64,000 nucleotides of DNA, from assembly GCA_030562215.1 (NCBI GenBank), contig JAUPFL010000003.1, positions 124,001 through 188,000 on the forward strand. Direction: 5' to 3'. Shown piece by piece: positions 38,662 to 48,622 of this stretch; positions within the stretch are counted from its first letter, which is position 1; the number at the start of each line of letters is the position of its first letter. A model generated the notes under the pieces. It made no database searches. It saw nothing but the letters and a program-made list of their open reading frames with translations, and was not told the DNA's origin. This DNA comes from Peribacillus frigoritolerans. Its GTDB lineage: Bacteria > Bacillota > Bacilli > Bacillales > DSM-1321. The position numbers and the translations under genes were made by a program.

Positions 38662-40849
38662 CTACTTTTTTCCTTGGAGAAAAATATCCTGTTCGTAATC
38701 AAGTACTGCATCCTCAATGACAGCGATTGGAACCACACCATTTGCTGCATCTGTATGTCCTAACATCCTGTTGCTGGCCGCAACCATTTTTTGTCTAGCT
38801 TTCATCCGTTGCTTGCGTTCAGCTGCTAATGATTGTCTTTCTTTTTTAAATGATCAGTAAAATCATGAACAACCTTTCCTGAATGAAGTTGAGTAGCATC
38901 GACTAAATCAATCCGTCGATCACGAAGTTGAAGGTGAATTACATCCCCTGATTTAAGTAAACCAATTCCGCCACCTTCATACGATTCCGGTGTCATATGT
39001 CCTATAGCAGCACCATATGTGACTCCTGAATAGCGGCCGTCGCTTATGATTGTAGCGATTTTTTCATAACACGATTTGCATTGATGTGTTGCATTGGTGT
39101 AAACATTTCCGGCATTCCAAATGCCACTGGCCCCTGTCCTGAGATAATAACCGCAATTTTCAATGTGCCTTCTTCAACCATCCTGTCAAATAACTCCCCA
39201 TAGGTAGCAGTTTTTAGAAGCGACCATTCAGGCTCATTGTTGTATTTAAGAGATTCGAGCAATAGATTATGTCCGAATAGCTTTTGCTCTTTTATCTTTG
39301 AAAGCAGATTAGAATCGAGCAGGCTTTTATTTGCATCATCTTCATTTTCGTAATAAAGGACAAATGCCAGTTTATCATCGAATTGGTCAAGCTGTGGTGT
39401 CGGCATTCCGCTGATTTTTACAACGGCGCTTTCAAAAAGTTTCCTTTTAATACATCAACACCACTGAATCCACGGCGTGGGCTGGATAAAATCACCTGAT
39501 TTTCCTTTACATTAACCGCTTTTAGGCTTTTTGTAATCGAAAGACGTTCTTTCCAAGTTTTTGCGGCGACAGTCGGTGCATCCTGATCCATTGGTACACC
39601 ATTCTCAATGAGTTCATAAAAAGTGTTTCCATTCCCCTGCTTGTCCCGCTGCAACACTGCATTGCAAGTGAATAAATGTCCCTACCTTCTGTCAAACTGT
39701 AATCAAATAAGTCAGGAATTGGATGTAAATGGTGAATGCGGTCAAGGTCCCATAAACTGAATTTGTATCCCGCATAAAGCATGCCTGCGACAATATGCAT
39801 CATTAAGTTAGTAGAACCACCCGAAGCGCTGTGAATGCGGATTGCATTTTTTATGTTCGCAGCGACAATGTTGGCCACGCCGTAGCGCTCTTCGTTTATC
39901 ATGCCGGCAAAACTATCAAGTACAGAGTTAATCTGGCGTTGTGTTGGAGGATCGGTTAACAGCTCAACGGCTGGATGGACGAGACCCATGCCTGCCACTA
40001 AATGACGTGAACTATTCCCCGTACCATTGAAGGCACATACACCTCCCTGCCCGTCACATGTTGCGACTGCAAGTCTCATTTCAAAATATTTATGCTGTTC
40101 CTTCGTCAATATTCCTCGTTCATAGGCCCGTTCAAACACGCCCTGGAATGCAGTATTGGATGAACATTGCAATATATATGCCATCGTATCTCGTAAATCA
40201 ATGGCTACATCGGCTGCGCCTTTACTTTCCGCATTTTTCGCAAGAGTTTCCAATTCTTCAATCACGTCTTCTGGAATCGAACCGCCTTCTAAAACGTGAG
40301 CAGGTGCGAATGTTGCGAAAAATGGTGCTTCACCTCGGTTGCGGCGAACTCGATCAACATGTGCTAGTGCACTTACAACACCAAGAGGCTGCTTATCACA
40401 CCCTTGAATGACAAATGCACCATGATAACTGTGAGCTTCTAGCTGGTTGACAACCATTTGTGCAACTGCGTTTCGGCTCTGGAGAGAGTAACTCATTCCT
40501 TGATTGTTTTGCGCAGTGCCATCACACATTACCGGTGTCGAGAAATGAAACGGCACGCCGCCGTTTTGCCAGATGCGGATTGCTGCCCGTGCCGACGTTT
40601 GGTAATCCATTATATGGGCCGGGTGATCGGACGAGCCACCGATAATTGCGATACGCGGGGCATTCCTTTCTAGCCGCAAATAAATTTCTTCAAGCGTCCA
40701 ATCAGGCTTGCCCCTTCATATGTGGCTCCAAGCGTCAGCTTCGAGCGGTCCAACAGCCCCGCAACCGTAATGGGTTCATTTGCTTTTCCCTGTACATTAT
40801 CGCGGTAAGGGTTTATTTCGTTATCAATGAGGGGATATAGGTGTGTCAT
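38662..40849 (-). CDS. IlvD/Edd-family sugar-acid dehydratase, five frame breaks
   Basis: Iron-sulfur dehydratase. Conserved blocks are FHFSTPVMCDGTAQNN, VIQGCDKQPLG, VATCDGQGGVCAFNGTGNSS, HSASGGSTNLMMHI and, near the C-terminus, ISDGRYSGVTYGAAIGHMTPE (after correction). The Cys residues in these blocks are the usual cluster ligands. One-base losses are near 40704 (C), 39660 (G), 39434 (T), 39059 (A) and 38849 (A). Corrected length is about 730 residues, longer than IlvD and nearer to the long pentonate dehydratases (YjhG/YagF type). A xylonate, arabinonate or gluconate dehydratase role is likely. Start ATG (MTHLYPL) after AAGGAGTGC. Confidence 0.87.
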
Positions 40850-40904
40850 TTCAGCACTCCTTTTCTGGTTTCAAATGAATTCTTCCGTTCTATAAAGATC
40901 AGTT

Positions 40905-42153
40905 TTAGTCCAGTACCAATTCTTCTGGGTCTGACAAGATCTCTATATCTTTAATTTTTAAAGCTTCTTCCATCATGCTTTCAGAAATCCAAATTTCACC
41001 GATTTCAAGAGTGTTTTTAATTCTTACTACTCTCACTTTATTCAAATCGAAGGCATTGCACGTTTTGATGGCAGCTTTTACAGCCAATTCCTGCGTATCC
41101 AAAAACATCGGGAGCTTTACTACATCTGTTACTGTGCTGGTGAGTGCATTTGCATACCCTTTTTCCCATTCTATTTCATTCATGACGGCTTTTGTCGTCA
41201 TATCTGCCATGCCGATGCCGTTTGCATTACCGTGAGTTTTTTCAGTAAGTCCGAGTACAACGGTCCGTTTAACGTCTGGCCCCCGGTAGCATATGGTGTG
41301 GCGAAGTTACCCGTTATATTCGGGTCCATTCCATCCCCCGAAATGTCCTTTCCGAGTTCATTTACAATAAGTACGTCCATCGAATCGAAATGTATTTTCG
41401 GCATCAATGATTTTGCTTCAAGCAATAGTCCCGGCTCCACTTCCCCCAGTTCCTCTGCTGGGACTGCGACGATTTTCGCTGGTTTATCATAAGCATTTTC
41501 AATCGTCGCGAGACCAAATATGATAGGAGCTTTTGACAAGGAAATCTTCGCCATTTCAGGGACATGTTCGGCCATATACTTAAAGCTGTATGCATGTGCA
41601 GCTTCGGCTCCCTTTTGCTTGCCTAAACCGATTGTAATCATTTTCATAAGTCCGCTTTCAACTGGTCCGCGAAATGCCGTATGCGGTTTTATCCGATTAA
41701 TGACTATGATTTTATCGGATTCATATGCAAGCTTATCAATATAGACAGGGAGGCCATTTGGCAATTCATCCAGTTTAATAACTTCCATCGATGACCTGAT
41801 TGGCGCTCCAACCGCCTCTTCTGAAATACCCAGCTGAAGCAACACATCGATTTGCCCTTCCGCCGTGGCACCACCATGGCTTCCCATTGCAGGTACGATG
41901 AAAGGATTGCCGCCAGCCTCCATAACGGCAGCCACCGTTTCTCTTACTAAAGTAGGAAGGTCCGCTACCCCCTGCTGCCTACTGCAATTGCCACCCTGTC
42001 ATTATCTTTTATTCTTGATAAGACACCTGCTTCCTTAATCACTTTCTCCACCTCACCAGCTACATCAGCGATTTGTGGGGTACGAAATTTCTGCCTCACT
42101 TTGACCATTTTCGGTAATTTGATTTCACTTAATAGTTCAGAGATGATATCCAT
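40905..42153 (-). CDS. LarA-family nickel-pincer-dependent isomerase (lactate racemase homologue), two frame breaks
   Basis: About 417 residues after correction. The N-terminal LarA/DUF2088 domain shows VAIAVGSRGVADL, FIVPAMGSHGGATAEGQ, VINRIKPHTAFRGPVESGLMKMITIGLGKQKGAE and VLIVNELGKDISGDGMDPN; the C-terminal part has TEKTHGNANGIG, NALTSTVT and VRVVRIKNTLE. The His residues of GSHGG and KPHT and the Lys of GLMKM are candidates for nickel and cofactor binding. It belongs to a LarA-homologue subgroup distinct from true lactate racemases. Breaks are near 41968 and near 41282 (five G for six in each). Placed between a TRAP binding-protein gene and a sugar-acid dehydratase, it is likely a 2-epimerase of an aldonate or similar hydroxyacid. 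Start ATG after GGAGG. Confidence 0.85.
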
Positions 42154-42177
42154 TTTCGTTCCTCCAGACAGAATGGA

Positions 42178-43222
42178 TTATTTACCGCGTACTTTTTCAA
42201 CTTCGCTCATCATTTCTTTTACTAGATCTTGTCCAAATTTCTGAGCATATTCATCCGTCACTGGTTGGATGGCTTTCTTCATTTTTTCCATTTCTTCCGG
42301 CTCTACTTCATTGATTTTCATTCCTTCTTCTTTTAGATACTTAAGTGCTTTTTCATTTTCTTTTTGGTTAACTTCCCGTTGATACTTTCCAGCCTCCTGT
42401 GCGGCCTCACTCATGATTTTTTGCTCTTGTTCTGAAAGGTCATCCCAGAACTTTTTACTTACAAGGAATACAAATGGTGTATAAACATGATTTGTAAGAC
42501 TTAAGTATTCCTGCACTTCATTATATTTTTGCGTTTGAATCGTTGCGAGTGGGTTCTCCTGACCATCAACAGTGCCTGTTTCCAAAGCAGTGAATACTTC
42601 AGAGAAAGCCATCGGCGATGGATTAACACCCAACTTGGAAAATGCATCTAAATGCACTTCATTTTGCATGGTACGAAGTTTAAGTCCTTTGAAATCCTCA
42701 GCCGTTTTAACAGGGTGTTTGCTGTTGGTTAAGTTTCGGAACCCGTTTTCCCAGTATCCCAAACCTACTAAATCATGTTCCGGTAATTTATCCAAAAGCT
42801 TTTGGCCTACTGCACCATCAAGTACTGTATAAGCTTCCTCTTCATTATTAAAGACAAATGGGAAATCATAAATTCCAAATTCCTTAATCATACCGACAAG
42901 TGGAGAAGTTGAAGGTACTGTTACTTCCTGTAAACCGCCTTGAAGTGCTTCTGTCATTTTCTGATCATCTCCAAGGGTGGCATCAAAAAGTTTTTGACTT
43001 TCATTTTCCCGCCGCTTTTTCTTCAAGGAGTTCTTTAAATTTTTCCATCCCCTGCCCTTGTGGGTGCATTTTACTATTTCCGATTCCTGCTTTAATCGTT
43101 CTTTCCTGTATACCATCAGCTGTGGCGCTTTCATTTTGTCCGCTTCCGCAAGCGCTTAATAGTAGTACTGAAGGCAGTAAAACTCCAACCGCCAAACGTT
43201 TGAACAATTTATTCATTTTCAT
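42178..43222 (-). CDS. TRAP transporter solute-binding protein (DctP family), copy 1, frame-broken
   Basis: Lipoprotein precursor: charged N-terminus KMNKLFKRL, hydrophobic stretch and lipobox LLLSACGSG. Mature part has the DctP signature FTALETGTVDGQENPLATI and FGIYDFPFVFNN. The frame is disturbed near 42990-43005, where GGAAAATGAAAG and ACTTTTTGATG each look one base short; with both restored the text reads AAGKMKVKNFFDATLGDD. About 348 residues. It binds an organic or sugar acid outside the membrane and hands it to DctQM. It stands after DctM and directly before the LarA homologue. Confidence 0.9.
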
Positions 43223-43282
43223 TTTCCTCCTATAAAATAAGATGAATACCAGGATACAGACCCAAATATTTGTTTAATTCCG

Positions 43283-44560
43283 TTAGGAGGTAAACCATTC
43301 TAGAGGAACCAGCACTATGGAAGGAAACAAAATCAACAAGATCAATACAATTACTTCCACAAGCAAGAAAGGCCAAATCCCCTTCATGATTTCTTCCATA
43401 CTGATCTTACTTATGCCGCACATGACATTTAACACGGTTCCGACCGGTGGTGTAAGTAAACCGATGGCATTATTCAGGATAAACAGGACACCAAAGTAAA
43501 CGGGATCAATCCCTGCAGCGACCACCAAAGGCATCAAGACAGGTGTTAGAATAAGGATTGTCGGCGTCATATCCATAGCGGTTCCAACAACGATAACCAA
43601 TAAGTTTATCATTATTAATAGAAGGAATGGATGCTCCATAAATGGCTCCAGTAATCCAATTACCTGACCAGGTAAATCGGCTACAGTTATCAGCCAGGAT
43701 GATACGAGAGCTGCAGCGACCAGAAACATGACAACACTCGTCATTTTTCCTGCATGTACAAAGACCTCATACAAATCTTTCACTTTCATTTCACGATAGA
43801 TTACAAGACCGACAAAAATTGCGTAGACTGCCGCCACCACTGCCGCTTCAGTCGGTGTAAATAAACCGAATTTCAATCCACCAATGATAATGACGGGCAG
43901 GAATAGAGCCCAAATGCCTTGACGAAGTGAAGTAAGTATTTCTTTTGTTGAAGCTCGGGGGTTAACGGCGACTTTATCTTTTCGTGCGACAATGGCCCAG
44001 GTAACCGTAAGTCCAACCGCCAGTAAAATTCCTGGAACGATTCCTGCCATAAAAAGCTTTGTAATGGACACACCACTCGCGACACCAAAAATGATAAAGC
44101 CAATACTTGGCGGAATGATCGGGGCAATGATACCACCTGATGCAATCAATCCACTTGATCGGTTCACATCATAACCGGACTTCACCATCATTGGAATTAA
44201 TATAGCCCCAAGCGCTGCAGTATCGGCAACAGCAGATCCTGATAAACTCGCAAACAGCACACTCGCTATGATCGCAACGTAGCCTAGGCCTCCCTTGATA
44301 TGGCCAACCAAGTTCATTGCCATCTCAACGATACGCCGTGATAATCCGCCCCTATTCATCGCCTCTCCTGCCAGCATAAAGAACGGTATGGCCATTAGAG
44401 GGAAGTTATCGGCGCCACTGATTAGATTTTGTGCGATTATTTGACTATCAAAAATACCAAGGAAATACATTAACACTACGCTACTTACAAGTAAGGCAAA
44501 GGCAATCGGTATTCCAAGTCCCATGGCTCCCAGTAAAGATCCGACAAATACACCTATCAT
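43283..44560 (-). CDS. TRAP transporter large permease subunit (DctM)
   Basis: 425 residues, unbroken, about 12 hydrophobic segments. DctM features: GVFVGSLLGAMGLGIPIAFALL, PFFMLAGEAMNRGGLSRRIV, GYVAIIASVLFASLSGSAVADTAALGAILIPMM, and SGGIIAPIIPPSIGFIIFG. It is the sodium-coupled transport subunit. Start overlaps the DctQ stop (ATGA, 44557-44560). Confidence 0.95.
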   Translation of the reverse strand: MIGVFVGSLLGAMGLGIPIAFALLVSSVVLMYFLGIFDSQIIAQNLISGADNFPLMAIPFFMLAGEAMNRGGLSRRIVEMAMNLVGHIKGGLGYVAIIASVLFASLSGSAVADTAALGAILIPMMVKSGYDVNRSSGLIASGGIIAPIIPPSIGFIIFGVASGVSITKLFMAGIVPGILLAVGLTVTWAIVARKDKVAVNPRASTKEILTSLRQGIWALFLPVIIIGGLKFGLFTPTEAAVVAAVYAIFVGLVIYREMKVKDLYEVFVHAGKMTSVVMFLVAAALVSSWLITVADLPGQVIGLLEPFMEHPFLLLIMINLLVIVVGTAMDMTPTILILTPVLMPLVVAAGIDPVYFGVLFILNNAIGLLTPPVGTVLNVMCGISKISMEEIMKGIWPFLLVEVIVLILLILFPSIVLVPLEWFTS

Positions 44561-45129
44561 CCCTGTTTCTCCTCCTTACCGATCCTAATATCTGAAGCGA
44601 ATTCATCAGCATGGAGAGAAATTAGCTCTTCTGACTCACTTATCATCACCAATTCATCGTCTTTAATTTTATTGAAGAAAACCCGATACAAATTGAAAAT
44701 GATCATGCTGCCCATTGAAACACTCACAAGAATACCTGTCCCATATACAAATGCCAGTGGCATGCCAGTGGCCGGTGCAGTACTATCAATGTTTATCAAT
44801 GTCATTTTCCAGCTGCCATCCAAGATCAGAATAAGAACGAATAACATCATCAAATCACTAATAACAAGAACCACTTTTTTCATCTTATTCGGGAGCCGTT
44901 TGATGACCATATCGACACCTAAGTGTTCTTTGTTTTTGAAAGCTCCGATGGCGCCAAGGAACGTCAACCAAATAAAGAGATACCTTGACATTTCTTCTGA
45001 CCAAGTAATTCCTGAATTAAAGTAATAACGAAGAACTACATTACCAAACACGAGTACGACCATTATTGCTAAAGCAACTGCCATAATAATGTTCAACGAA
45101 TTCTCCATGATTCTGGATATTTTATTCAC
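44557..45129 (-). CDS. TRAP transporter small permease subunit (DctQ)
   Basis: 190 residues with four hydrophobic segments; the DctQ hallmark RYYFNSGITWSEEMSRYLFIWLTFLGAIGAFKNKEHLG is clear. It pairs with the DctM encoded next with a 4-base overlap. The C-terminal tail is unusually long and acidic (DDELVMISESEELISLHADEFASD). Unbroken. Confidence 0.94.
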   Translation of the reverse strand: MNKISRIMENSLNIIMAVALAIMVVLVFGNVVLRYYFNSGITWSEEMSRYLFIWLTFLGAIGAFKNKEHLGVDMVIKRLPNKMKKVVLVISDLMMLFVLILILDGSWKMTLINIDSTAPATGMPLAFVYGTGILVSVSMGSMIIFNLYRVFFNKIKDDELVMISESEELISLHADEFASDIRIGKEEKQG

Positions 45130-45164
45130 CTATACATCTCCCCTTCCTATCTAGAGCGCCTTCT

Positions 45165-46208
45165 TCATTCTGCTTTTATTTTTCCGACCAGCTCCTCCGC
45201 CCAGTCATTTTTCTCAAAGACTTCATCATAAACAGGTTGAGATGCTTTTAACATTTTTTGTGAAAAGTCTTCGTCAGGCTTAGTGAATTTGATTCCATTA
45301 TCCATTAGATATGCTTTGTCATCTTCATAACTTTTTTCCATCAAATCAAACTCATATGCTGCCGACTCCTTTGCTGCTTTTTGAATGATTTTTTGTTGCT
45401 CCTTTGTTAGCCCTTTGTAGAATTTGCTATTGATAATGTAAATATTGGGGCTGAACATATGCTTGGATTCCAGTACATCACTTTGAACTTCATTCCACCC
45501 CGAGGATCTCAGCGTGGCAATGGGATTGTCCTGGGCATCAACAACCTTTTGTTCAAGTGCGGTAAAAACTTCTGAAATAGGCAATGGGCTAACGTTTGCC
45601 CCCAATGATTCACCTAATTTTATGTAATTCGGGATGTTCGGCATTCTGAGTCGAAGTCCGTCAAAATCTTTCATACTCTTAATTTGGCGATTACTCGAAA
45701 ACATCCTAAATCCGTTTGCACTCCATGCAAGCGGTGTCACTCCATGCTTTGGATCAAGCTCTTCTGTCAATTCCTCTCCGATAGGTCCATTCAATACCTT
45801 CTTTACATGATCGTAATCCCTAAATAGGAAGGGCCATTCCGGAACACCCATTTTAGGAATGTCCGACTGCATAATAAGCCCAGGGACACCCATTTCGATT
45901 GTTCCGTTTCTGACGCCGTCATAAAATTCTTTTTCTGCACCTAATGTACTGTTCGCATAAATCCGAACCTCTAGTTCACCATTACTCTCCTTTTCAACCA
46001 CTTTTTTGAATTTTTCTTTCAAAGCAATGTTTTGAGGATGATTTTCAGCAAAATAATGTGCCACTTTAATAGTTTTCTTTTCTACTCCAGATCCACTGGT
46101 TTTTTCTCCTTCACTTCCACTACATCCTGATAAAAGGAATGCCATTGCAAGAGTTAAGCTTGTGGAAAATACAAAAAGCTTTCTTTTTTCAATAAAAACC
46201 CTCCCCAT
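45165..46208 (-). CDS. TRAP transporter solute-binding protein (DctP family), copy 2
   Basis: Lipoprotein with lipobox FLLSGCSGS after a hydrophobic stretch; the mature part has FTALEQKVVDAQDNPIATLRS and MGVPEWPFLFRDYD. About 347 residues as read from the ATG at 46208. That start has no ribosome site; a strong GGGAGGG followed six bases later by TTG AAA AAA lies inside it, but is in frame only if the six-A run there is really seven, so the true start may be near 46190 (MKKRKLFVF). First gene of the TRAP operon, with a cre site and two palindromic candidate operators upstream. Confidence 0.92.
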   Translation of the reverse strand: MGRVFIEKRKLFVFSTSLTLAMAFLLSGCSGSEGEKTSGSGVEKKTIKVAHYFAENHPQNIALKEKFKKVVEKESNGELEVRIYANSTLGAEKEFYDGVRNGTIEMGVPGLIMQSDIPKMGVPEWPFLFRDYDHVKKVLNGPIGEELTEELDPKHGVTPLAWSANGFRMFSSNRQIKSMKDFDGLRLRMPNIPNYIKLGESLGANVSPLPISEVFTALEQKVVDAQDNPIATLRSSGWNEVQSDVLESKHMFSPNIYIINSKFYKGLTKEQQKIIQKAAKESAAYEFDLMEKSYEDDKAYLMDNGIKFTKPDEDFSQKMLKASQPVYDEVFEKNDWAEELVGKIKAE

Positions 46209-46212
46209 TTTT

Positions 46213-46226
46213 TGTAAGCGTTATCA
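46213..46226 (-). promoter_or_regulatory. cre site (CcpA) before the TRAP operon
   Basis: TGTAAGCGTTATCA fits the cre consensus TGWAARCGYTWNCW well. It lies directly before the first TRAP gene, where CcpA binding would block promoter escape or elongation. It suggests that the whole 22.5-kb block is subject to catabolite repression. Confidence 0.75.
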
Positions 46227-46280
46227 TTATGGCTAATCTTAAAAACTTCTCCTCACCCTTGTATAAGCAAAAAACAAATT

Positions 46281-46423
46281 GTTTTATAATATAAAACTCT
46301 GTTCTTGTTTTATTCGGAGTAAGGAAAAAACAATTCACCTCTAATTACGTTTTCACAAGTTGATTCAACTTTTAAACGATTACTTTAATAAAATAAAAGG
46401 TAATTTGTTCTATAATATAAAAC
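46281..46423. promoter_or_regulatory. Two related palindromes before the TRAP operon, candidate IclR operators
   Basis: GTTTTATAATATAAAAC (46281-46297) is a perfect palindrome about a central A, and GTTCTATAATATAAAAC (46407-46423) is a copy with one change; both are followed after three bases by a further GTTYT half-site. They are 126 bases apart. Conservation of the extended unit in otherwise AT-rich drifting sequence suggests a protein site, and the IclR regulator in the block is the best candidate (inference). The rest of 46209-46809 holds no gene. Confidence 0.55.
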
Positions 46424-46809
46424 CCAGTTTTTATATTTGAAATCTTACGTTGATTATAAGCTTCCATTTTTACTAATGTCAAACCATTTTTTGAATTTTA
46501 TAACAATTTAACAATTACCCTATTTCACTAATTAATATTTACAGGATTGGCATTCATGAGATTTATTGAATGAGAAGGGAAAGATGAAATTCGTTTATTA
46601 CTATACTAGGATATTTATAGGATAGAAAAAATCAAATAATTTCAGGTTTTCCTTAAAATACATTCATTACGCCCCCCCTTACAACTGGTTAAAGAATAAA
46701 GCCATAAAAACTCCTTCCGAAGGTTTTAAAAGATCTCATTAAATATATTTAATTATTACCGATATATAAATTATGGTTAATATATAACACGGGGAAGGAA
46801 TAAACAAAG

Positions 46810-48546
46810 ATGAATAAACTCAGTACGAAAATAGGTTTTGTTCTTTTGACAGGCATGATCATTACATTGATTGGAAGTTTACTATTAATGTATAAAAGTA
46901 CAAATGATACAGTTGAGAAAACAATCGCCATGAGCAGCTTAGACATAGCAAGCAACATCTCTCAAGGAATAAATCCAACATCTTATGCTGATTTTTTAAG
47001 TAATCAATCCGAAACCTCTACATATTGGGAGATACGCGGGCAGTTAAATGATTATAGACAAAAAACTGGAGCATTATATGTATATACATTGGGGATTAAC
47101 GAAAATAGCGAAAAAGTCCATATTCTTGTAGACGGAATGGGTAAGGGAGATAAAAAAGCATCTCCCATTTTAACGCCCACAACCGCTACTTCATTTCAGG
47201 ATGTAGAAAGCGTCATGAAGGGAAAGGTTTCTACCACTTCCATCATTCATGATCCTGAATATGGTGACTATTTATCCGTTTTTGTTCCCATAAAGAAAGG
47301 AAACGAGGTTATTGGTATTCTAGGGGTGGATATTGATGCCAGCAAAGTCGATGCTACGGCCAGCAAGGTTCTGGGTGGCATCCTTCCCCTGACGATAATA
47401 ATCAATGTAATCTTAATGGCGATTGTGGTGGGGGCCTTAATATGGTTCTTGACTAGGAAGTTAAGCCCGCTTCTCAAGGTCAGCTTGGCTGCAAAGGAAA
47501 TTTCAAATGGAGATTTATTAACAGCCAATAAACTGATTAGCAACACAAGGGTTAAGGGAAACGACGAAATCAAAGTTTTAGTTAAATCCTTTGAGGAAAT
47601 GATCACCAATACAACTATGATCGTCAACTCCATGAAAAGCTCATCATTCCAGCTATTGGAATCATCAAGTGATATCGAACACAAAATTAAAGAAATGGAT
47701 ACTTCCACGCAATATATCGTTAATGGGATTCAGCAAGTTGCAGGAGCTGCGGAAGTACAATTGCACAGAAGTGAAGAATCATCGAGGGTCATCGAGGAAA
47801 TAACTATAGGTATACAAAGAATTGCCGAAGCTTCTTCAGAAGTCAGCGAACAGACAAATCATGTTTCAACTAGGATGTCCATTGGAAATGAAGATATAAA
47901 TGAACTCTCAAATCAAATTCTGCAAGTAAAAGATGTGATGCGGCAAACAAGTTCAAAAATAAAGAATTTGGACGAACAAGCAAATGAGATTGTGAATATT
48001 GTACATTTAATTACAGGAATTGCCGAGCAAACCAACCTGCTATCCCTAAATGCGGCCATTGAAGCTGCTAGAGCCGGTGAACAAGGTAAAGGTTTTGCGG
48101 TGGTATCGAACGAGGTACGGAAATTGGCAGTAGGTACGAAGGAATCTGCAATCAATATTCAAGAGTCTCTACTTCATTTTAAATCCATCATAAATGAATC
48201 AGTGAAAATGATGGAAACTGGAACTAAAGAGGTAGAGGAAGGGACAAAATTTGTGCTGAATACAAGAGAAACTTTTAAACAGACTATAAAATCTTTTGAG
48301 CATGTTAGTGATCAGATTCAAGAAATATCAGCCATTACAGAGCAAATGGCAGCAAGTTCTCAGGAAATCAATGCTTCGATAGAAGATTTTGCAGGATTGA
48401 CAAGGGAAACTGCAGTGGCTTCAAAGCAAGTGGCACAATCAACAGATCAACAAGCGAAATCAATGGAGGACATTTCCCTCTCCACCTCTTCGATGGTAAA
48501 GCTTGCTAATGACCTGGAAACATCTGTTGAACGGTTTAACGCTTAA
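46810..48546 (+). CDS. Methyl-accepting chemotaxis protein
   Basis: 578 residues, unbroken. TM1 about residues 8-30, an extracytoplasmic Cache-like sensor domain about 35-185 ([43 protein letters not shown]), TM2 about 188-212, HAMP about 213-270, and a cytoplasmic signalling coiled coil whose hairpin tip is [38 protein letters not shown] (about 400-437). It is transcribed away from the TRAP operon; sensing a substrate of that transporter would make sense but is not shown. Start ATG after GGGGAAGGAAT. Confidence 0.95.
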   Translation: MNKLSTKIGFVLLTGMIITLIGSLLLMYKSTNDTVEKTIAMSSLDIASNISQGINPTSYADFLSNQSETSTYWEIRGQLNDYRQKTGALYVYTLGINENSEKVHILVDGMGKGDKKASPILTPTTATSFQDVESVMKGKVSTTSIIHDPEYGDYLSVFVPIKKGNEVIGILGVDIDASKVDATASKVLGGILPLTIIINVILMAIVVGALIWFLTRKLSPLLKVSLAAKEISNGDLLTANKLISNTRVKGNDEIKVLVKSFEEMITNTTMIVNSMKSSSFQLLESSSDIEHKIKEMDTSTQYIVNGIQQVAGAAEVQLHRSEESSRVIEEITIGIQRIAEASSEVSEQTNHVSTRMSIGNEDINELSNQILQVKDVMRQTSSKIKNLDEQANEIVNIVHLITGIAEQTNLLSLNAAIEAARAGEQGKGFAVVSNEVRKLAVGTKESAINIQESLLHFKSIINESVKMMETGTKEVEEGTKFVLNTRETFKQTIKSFEHVSDQIQEISAITEQMAASSQEINASIEDFAGLTRETAVASKQVAQSTDQQAKSMEDISLSTSSMVKLANDLETSVERFNA

Positions 48547-48578
48547 ACATCTTGAACCACCATTCTATTACTATATTA

Positions 48579-48615
48579 AGAAAGGGATTTTGCTATTAAT
48601 GCAAAATCCCTTTTT
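48579..48615. terminator. Bidirectional terminator between the chemoreceptor and lipoprotein genes
   Basis: AAAGGGATTTTGC (48581-48593) pairs with GCAAAATCCCTTT (48601-48613), seven-base loop, followed by T residues on both strands. It lies between two convergent genes. Confidence 0.88.
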
Positions 48616-48622
48616 TAATATT

